A DNA stretch of 10,762 bases from Bacteroidota bacterium (GTDB lineage: Bacteria; Bacteroidota; Bacteroidia; Bacteroidales; Prolixibacteraceae): the NCBI GenBank assembly GCA_030695265.1, contig JAUYTA010000805.1:1-10762 (forward strand), in the 5' to 3' direction. A program made the translations under genes and the position numbers. How positions within the stretch are numbered: position 1 is the first letter of the stretch; the number at the start of each line of letters is the position of its first letter. This document shows positions 7,006 through 10,762 of the stretch, one piece after another. The notes beneath the pieces were generated by a model that made no database searches, was not told the DNA's origin, and saw nothing but the letters and a program-made list of their open reading frames with translations.

Positions 7006-7923
7006 ATGGAAAAGTTTGAAGGATTAATTGCAGCGCCCTTTACTCCAATGGATGCAAAAGGGGAAGTTTTATACAACAAGATTAGTGGTTATTACAATTT
7101 TCTGGAAAAGAACAAAATAGTAGGAGCTTTCATCAATGGCTCAACCGGCGAAGGAGTTTCACTGACGCAGAAAGAAAAAATGAAAACGGTTGAAGCCTGG
7201 ACGGCCTGTTCGAAAGAGAAAAAAACCGTAAAAGTGATCTCGCTGGTTGGCGGAACTTCTTACAAGGAATGTATTGAAAATGCGCAACATTCAGCCGAAA
7301 ACGGGGTAGATGCCATTGCCTTGCTGGCACCCTATTATTTTAAGCCTGCTGGGGCAAAACAACTTGCTGAGTTTTGTGCGCTGGTGGCTGAAGCTGTTCC
7401 GCAAACATCGGTTTATTTCTACCACATTCCGGTTTTAAGCGGTTGTTATGTGAACATGATCGACTTTCTGCAGGAAGCTGCGCCGATTATTCCCAATCTG
7501 GCCGGAATCAAATACACGCACGAAGATTTTATGGATTTTTTGAGTTGCATCCATTTTATAGACGGCAAATACGACATGATGTGGGGCCGCGACGAAAACA
7601 TGCTTTCCGCGCTGGTTCTTGGATCGCACAGCGCGGTTGGAAGTACCTTTAATTACGCCGCTCCGCTTTATTACCAACTGATTGAAGCTTTTGACAACGG
7701 CGATCTACCAAAAGCCCGCAAACTTCAGCAAATGTCGATCGACATGATCCGATTGCTTGGGAAATACGGCGGCATTGCTACCGGAAAAGCATACATGAAA
7801 TATGTTGGTCTCGATATGGGACAATTCCGTTTGCCGGTTAAAAATACTTGGGTCGAAAACTATGAAAAATTTGCAGATGATGTCAATTCGCTCAACATGC
7901 AGGAGTTTTTCTCGAAATTATAA
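7006..7923 (+). CDS. nanA: N-acetylneuraminate lyase
   Basis: A cytoplasmic class I aldolase that splits N-acetylneuraminate into N-acetylmannosamine and pyruvate through a Schiff base. The 305-residue product has the standard length of the DapA/NanA family. The carboxylate-binding motif is NGSTGEG (44-50). The catalytic Tyr139 lies in FYHIP (138-142) and the Schiff-base Lys169 in AGIKYTHED (166-174). The FYHIP and GIKYT forms, with the surrounding sialic acid genes, favour neuraminate lyase over dihydrodipicolinate synthase. No signal peptide is present. The start ATG follows the esterase tail by 10 bases, in an A/T-rich context without a Shine-Dalgarno site. The 3' end overlaps the start of the mutarotase gene in another frame. 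Bacteroides fragilis literature calls this gene nanL. Confidence 0.95.
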   Translation: MEKFEGLIAAPFTPMDAKGEVLYNKISGYYNFLEKNKIVGAFINGSTGEGVSLTQKEKMKTVEAWTACSKEKKTVKVISLVGGTSYKECIENAQHSAENGVDAIALLAPYYFKPAGAKQLAEFCALVAEAVPQTSVYFYHIPVLSGCYVNMIDFLQEAAPIIPNLAGIKYTHEDFMDFLSCIHFIDGKYDMMWGRDENMLSALVLGSHSAVGSTFNYAAPLYYQLIEAFDNGDLPKARKLQQMSIDMIRLLGKYGGIATGKAYMKYVGLDMGQFRLPVKNTWVENYEKFADDVNSLNMQEFFSKL

Positions 7924-9088
7924 ACTACTGATTATTCTTTTTACAATGGCACAGTTAATTGGAAGCTCCTGTTCACCAACGGGAAACGAAAAGTTGGCTT
8001 TAAGCTGGCTTGAATTTCCTGAAATTCCTCCAGCATCAGGCGAATCGGTTCAACCCGGTTTGGCCGGCCCGATAGCTGGTGCGCATGGAAATTTTGCGTT
8101 GGTTGCCGGTGGCGCAAATTTCGAAGACGGTCTGCCGTGGCGTGGTGGCAAAAAGAAATACCACGACGAAATTTTTCTGCTTGAAAAAACAGCTTCAGGA
8201 AACCATTCGTGGAAACAGGTTCCTGAAAAATTGCCTTACCCGATGGCTTATCCGGCCTGTGTTTCAACTCCGGAAGGTGTTGTGAGCATTGGCGGTGAAG
8301 ATTTTGATAGTCCGGTAGCGGATGTTTTCCTGTTTTCATTTCAGGATGGAAAAGTTAACAGGTTGAGTTTTCCTGAACTTCCGGAGGCAATATCGTCAGC
8401 CGGTGCAGCCGTAATCGGAAATGAACTGTTTGTGGCGGGTGGATTGGTTGCTTCAGGCGCAAGTTCTGCATTCTATTCGCTCGACATGAAAAATACAGCC
8501 AATGGTTGGCGGGTTTTGCCTGAGATTCCGGTCGCATTTTCTCACGCGGTGGTTGTCAGTCAGAAGGATGAAAACGAAACCTGCATTTACGTGATTGGTG
8601 GCCGGAACAAAACTTCGGAAGTTTCCACTTTTTTGAGCAGTGTCTGGAAATACACACCTTCGATCCAGAAATGGAGTCTGGAAGCTGATATTATTTCAGA
8701 CGGAAAGCCACTCGCACTTTCTGCCGGAACCGGAATCGCAATGGGTTCGCATCACATTGTTTTGTTTGGTGGCGATCCGGGGATTTTCTTCAATCGCACC
8801 GAACGGATGAATGCCGCCCTTGAGCAAGTTTCAGGAGAGGAAGAACGGCTAAAACTTTGGCACGAAAAAGATTCGATGTTGACCAATCATCCCGGTTTTT
8901 CAAAAGACATACTGGCTTTTAATACCCTTTCGAAAAGTTGGGAAAAAATGGACGAAATGGCCGGAGAATCGCTGGTTACAACTACTGCTTTTTCATGGAA
9001 CGGAACAATCGTAGTTCCTTCCGGAGAGATACGTCCGGGCATTCGTACTCCAAATGCAATAGGGTTTGATATTCAGATTGAAAAGTAA
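7880..9088 (+). CDS. nanM: Kelch-repeat sialic acid mutarotase (cyclically permuted NanM family), lipoprotein
   Basis: It speeds interconversion of alpha- and beta-Neu5Ac after sialidase release, in the cell envelope. The frame is open from 7802, but the plausible starts are ATGs at 7862, 7877 and 7880. I chose 7880 because it gives a compact lipoprotein signal: a basic n-region (SIRSTCRSFSRNYK), hydrophobic LLIILFTMAQLIG and lipobox GSSC, with Cys at 7970-7972. The ATG at 7946 falls inside the hydrophobic core and is too late. Any workable start lies inside the lyase gene, with an overlap of 44-62 bases in a different frame. Kelch-type blades show as VAGGANFEDGLPWRGGKKKY, SIGGEDFDS, VAGGLVAS, VIGGRNK, LFGGDPG and PSGEIRPGIRTP. 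The LPWRGGKKKYHDEIF and GEIRPGIRTP signatures are typical of the circularly permuted Bacteroidota form. About 402 residues, which is normal. Confidence 0.88.
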   Translation: MSIRSTCRSFSRNYKLLIILFTMAQLIGSSCSPTGNEKLALSWLEFPEIPPASGESVQPGLAGPIAGAHGNFALVAGGANFEDGLPWRGGKKKYHDEIFLLEKTASGNHSWKQVPEKLPYPMAYPACVSTPEGVVSIGGEDFDSPVADVFLFSFQDGKVNRLSFPELPEAISSAGAAVIGNELFVAGGLVASGASSAFYSLDMKNTANGWRVLPEIPVAFSHAVVVSQKDENETCIYVIGGRNKTSEVSTFLSSVWKYTPSIQKWSLEADIISDGKPLALSAGTGIAMGSHHIVLFGGDPGIFFNRTERMNAALEQVSGEEERLKLWHEKDSMLTNHPGFSKDILAFNTLSKSWEKMDEMAGESLVTTTAFSWNGTIVVPSGEIRPGIRTPNAIGFDIQIEK

Positions 9089-9094
9089 AAAACG

Positions 9095-10273
9095 ATGGAA
9101 AAAGATTTTAAACTATTAGCGGAACAATACCGGGACGAACTGCTTCAAAAAGTGGTTCCTTTCTGGGAAAACCATTCGAAAGACGAGCAGTTTGGCGGTT
9201 ATTTTACTTGTCTCGACCGCCAGGGAAACGTATTCGATACCGATAAATTCATCTGGCTTCAGGGGCGCGAAGTCTGGATGTTTGCGACGCTTTACAACAA
9301 AGTGGAAAAGCGACCCGAATGGCTGGAAATGGCTTTGCACGGCGCACGTTTTCTTCAGGAACATGGGCACGACGGCAACCTGAACTGGTATTTTTCGCTC
9401 ACCCGTGAAGGAAAACCGCTGATAGAACCTTACAATATTTTTTCGGATTGCTTTGCGACAATGGCTTTTGGACAGTTGTACCAGGCGACCGGAAACGAAG
9501 AATATGCCGACATCGCAAAAAAAACCTTTGAGAATATCCTGAAACGGAGCGAAAATCCGAAAGGGAGATTTAGTAAAGCAGTTGCTGGAACCCGTCCACT
9601 GAAAGGTTTTTCGCTGCCCATGATTTTGTGTAACCTGTCGCTGGAAATTGAACATTTGCTCCCGAAAGAATTGGCGGATGAAACCATTCAGAATGTGCTT
9701 CACGAAGTCATGGATATTTTCTATCAGGAAGATTCCGGACTCATTCTGGAAAATGTAAATCCCGACGGTAGTTTCTCCGATTCGTTTGAAGGACGTTTGC
9801 TGAATCCGGGTCATACCATTGAGGCCATGTGGTTTATCATGGATTTGTCTGTCAGATTGAAGCGTCCGGAGTTGACTGAAAAAGTCGTTGAAATCATGCT
9901 CCGCACGCTGAAATACGGCTGGGACGAGCAATTTGGCGGTATCTTTTATTTTCTCGATATTAAAGGTTATCCGCCGCAACAGTTGGAATGGGACCAGAAA
10001 CTCTGGTGGGTACATGTCGAAACGCTTATCAGCCTGATTAAAGGTTACTCAATGACGGGCAATCCTGAATGTCTTGAATGGTTCGAAAAAGTGCATGATT
10101 ACACCTGGTCGCATTTTGCTGATCCTGAATTCGACGAATGGTTTGGTTACCTGAACCGTCGGGGCGAAGTATTGCTACCTTTAAAGGGTGGAAAATGGAA
10201 AGGCTGTTTCCACGTTCCGCGCGGTTTGTTTCAGGTTTGGAAAACGTTGGAAAAAATTAAAATTAAATCATGA
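9095..10273 (+). CDS. nanE: N-acylglucosamine 2-epimerase (AGE family, ManNAc to GlcNAc)
   Basis: A cytoplasmic enzyme that epimerises N-acetylmannosamine from the lyase directly to N-acetylglucosamine, without prior phosphorylation. This is the Bacteroides-type route. The 392-residue protein has the all-helical alpha6/alpha6-barrel character and length of the AGE/renin-binding-protein family. Visible conserved sites are IWLQGREVWMFA (53-64, with R58), NPGHTIEAMWF (237-247, with H240), KLWWVHVETL (302-311, with H307) and GCFHVPRGLF (370-379, with H373). H240 and H373 correspond to the histidines implicated in proton transfer in characterised AGE enzymes. No signal peptide. It starts 6 bases after the mutarotase stop, and its TGA overlaps the next ATG as ATGA. 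The name nanE here means the AGE-type enzyme, unrelated to E. coli NanE. Confidence 0.93.
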   Translation: MEKDFKLLAEQYRDELLQKVVPFWENHSKDEQFGGYFTCLDRQGNVFDTDKFIWLQGREVWMFATLYNKVEKRPEWLEMALHGARFLQEHGHDGNLNWYFSLTREGKPLIEPYNIFSDCFATMAFGQLYQATGNEEYADIAKKTFENILKRSENPKGRFSKAVAGTRPLKGFSLPMILCNLSLEIEHLLPKELADETIQNVLHEVMDIFYQEDSGLILENVNPDGSFSDSFEGRLLNPGHTIEAMWFIMDLSVRLKRPELTEKVVEIMLRTLKYGWDEQFGGIFYFLDIKGYPPQQLEWDQKLWWVHVETLISLIKGYSMTGNPECLEWFEKVHDYTWSHFADPEFDEWFGYLNRRGEVLLPLKGGKWKGCFHVPRGLFQVWKTLEKIKIKS

Positions 10274-10762
10274 GTCAGAAAAAAAACAGTCAGTCGTACG
10301 CATGGGTAGTCGTTGGTTTGTTGTGGGTCGTAGCCCTTCTCAACTACATGGACCGGCAGATGCTTTCGACCATGAAAGTAGCCATGATGGGCGATATTCA
10401 CGAGTTGCAAACAGCAGAGAATTTCGGGCGGCTGATGGCCGTTTTTCTTTGGATTTATGCGCTGATGAGCCCTGTTGCAGGATTAATTGCCGACCGGCTG
10501 AACCGAAAATGGTTAATTATAGGGAGTTTGGCTGTTTGGTCAAGTGTGACTTTGGCCATGGGATATGTGGATAATTTTAATCATCTGTATATTTTGCGCG
10601 CCATCATGGGTGTCAGCGAAGCTTTGTATATCCCGGCAGGATTGTCGCTGATTGCAGATTACCATCAGGGGAAAACCCGCTCGCTGGCCATAGGTATTCA
10701 CATGACCGGATTGTATGTCGGGCAGGCCATGGGTGGATTTGGAGCAACAGTTGCACACGAAT
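10270..10762 (+). CDS. nanT: MFS transporter, probable sialic acid permease (3' partial)
   Basis: An inner-membrane major facilitator protein, probably importing Neu5Ac by cation symport. The ATG at 10270 overlaps the epimerase TGA by four bases (ATGA), which suggests translational coupling. The frame stays open to the right edge, giving 164 residues. The N-terminus is cytoplasmic (MSQKKNSQSY). TM1 is about 11-27, ending NYMDRQ, the Y-x-D-R signature seen in the anion:cation symporter type of MFS. TM2 is about 55-72, followed by loop motif A GLIADRLNRK (71-80). TM3 is about 81-98, TM4 about 106-128 with R110 and RAIMGVSEALYIPAG, and TM5 starts near 138. No catalytic or substrate residues can be assigned in this half. 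Sialic acid specificity is inferred from the operon and from the nan operon of Bacteroides fragilis. Confidence 0.87.
   Translation, partial: MSQKKNSQSYAWVVVGLLWVVALLNYMDRQMLSTMKVAMMGDIHELQTAENFGRLMAVFLWIYALMSPVAGLIADRLNRKWLIIGSLAVWSSVTLAMGYVDNFNHLYILRAIMGVSEALYIPAGLSLIADYHQGKTRSLAIGIHMTGLYVGQAMGGFGATVAHE

Noticed and set aside
7802..7862. Start of the mutarotase at 7802
   Set aside because: The extra 20 residues lie deep in the lyase gene, contain no signal-like feature, and would bury the lipoprotein signal in the middle of the protein.
7006..7923. Dihydrodipicolinate synthase (dapA) instead of neuraminate lyase
   Set aside because: The fold is shared, but the GSTGEG, FYHIP and GIKYT motifs together with the sialidase, mutarotase and epimerase neighbours favour neuraminate lyase.
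9116..10015. Long minus-strand open frame of 299 codons opposite the epimerase
   Set aside because: It is antisense to a clearly recognisable gene, has no recognisable domain, and is rich in residues expected from reverse-complemented codons.
1..10762. CRISPR array, tRNA/rRNA genes, insertion sequences or phage attachment sites
   Set aside because: No spaced direct repeats, tRNA-like folds, transposase motifs or terminal inverted repeats were seen; nearly all sequence is coding.

Overview
The window carries most of a sialic acid (N-acetylneuraminate) foraging cluster from a member of the Bacteroidota. Pointers to that phylum are the SusD/RagB-family lipoprotein at the left edge, lipoprotein signals on several products, the near absence of Shine-Dalgarno sites before start codons, and the nan gene set itself. 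That set uses a ManNAc 2-epimerase of the AGE type instead of the NanK/NanE kinase route of enterobacteria. The genus cannot be fixed from the sequence.

Layout, all on the + strand: a SusD-like glycan-binding lipoprotein whose 5' end lies outside the window (1-1535); an intergenic stretch with a good intrinsic terminator (1580-1620); a sialidase (1681-3357); a GH20 beta-N-acetylhexosaminidase (3361-5337); a sialate O-acetylesterase in two pieces (5352-6734 and 6735-6995); N-acetylneuraminate lyase (7006-7923); a kelch-type sialic acid mutarotase (about 7880-9088, overlapping the lyase end); an N-acylglucosamine 2-epimerase (9095-10273); and the first 164 codons of an MFS transporter (10270 to the right edge). 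From the sialidase on, gaps are 14 bases or less, or genes overlap, so this looks like one operon. The terminator separates it from the SusD gene.

Inferred pathway: the outer-membrane SusC/SusD pair (SusC expected just upstream) captures sialylated glycan or free sialic acid. The sialidase releases terminal sialic acid, the esterase would strip O-acetyl groups, and the hexosaminidase trims exposed HexNAc. The mutarotase equilibrates anomers, the MFS protein imports Neu5Ac, the lyase cuts it to ManNAc plus pyruvate, and the epimerase converts ManNAc to GlcNAc. No regulator, amino-sugar kinase, deacetylase or deaminase is visible.

The pathway is known in outline from Bacteroides and Tannerella. 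The unusual part is the esterase. Its N-terminal SGNH domain is reduced to a stub, apparently by an in-frame internal deletion, and its C-terminal domain is cut off by a single in-frame TAA, with recognisable family sequence continuing in the same frame to 6995. The central SASA catalytic domain keeps its motifs. I found no evidence of an entirely undescribed system.
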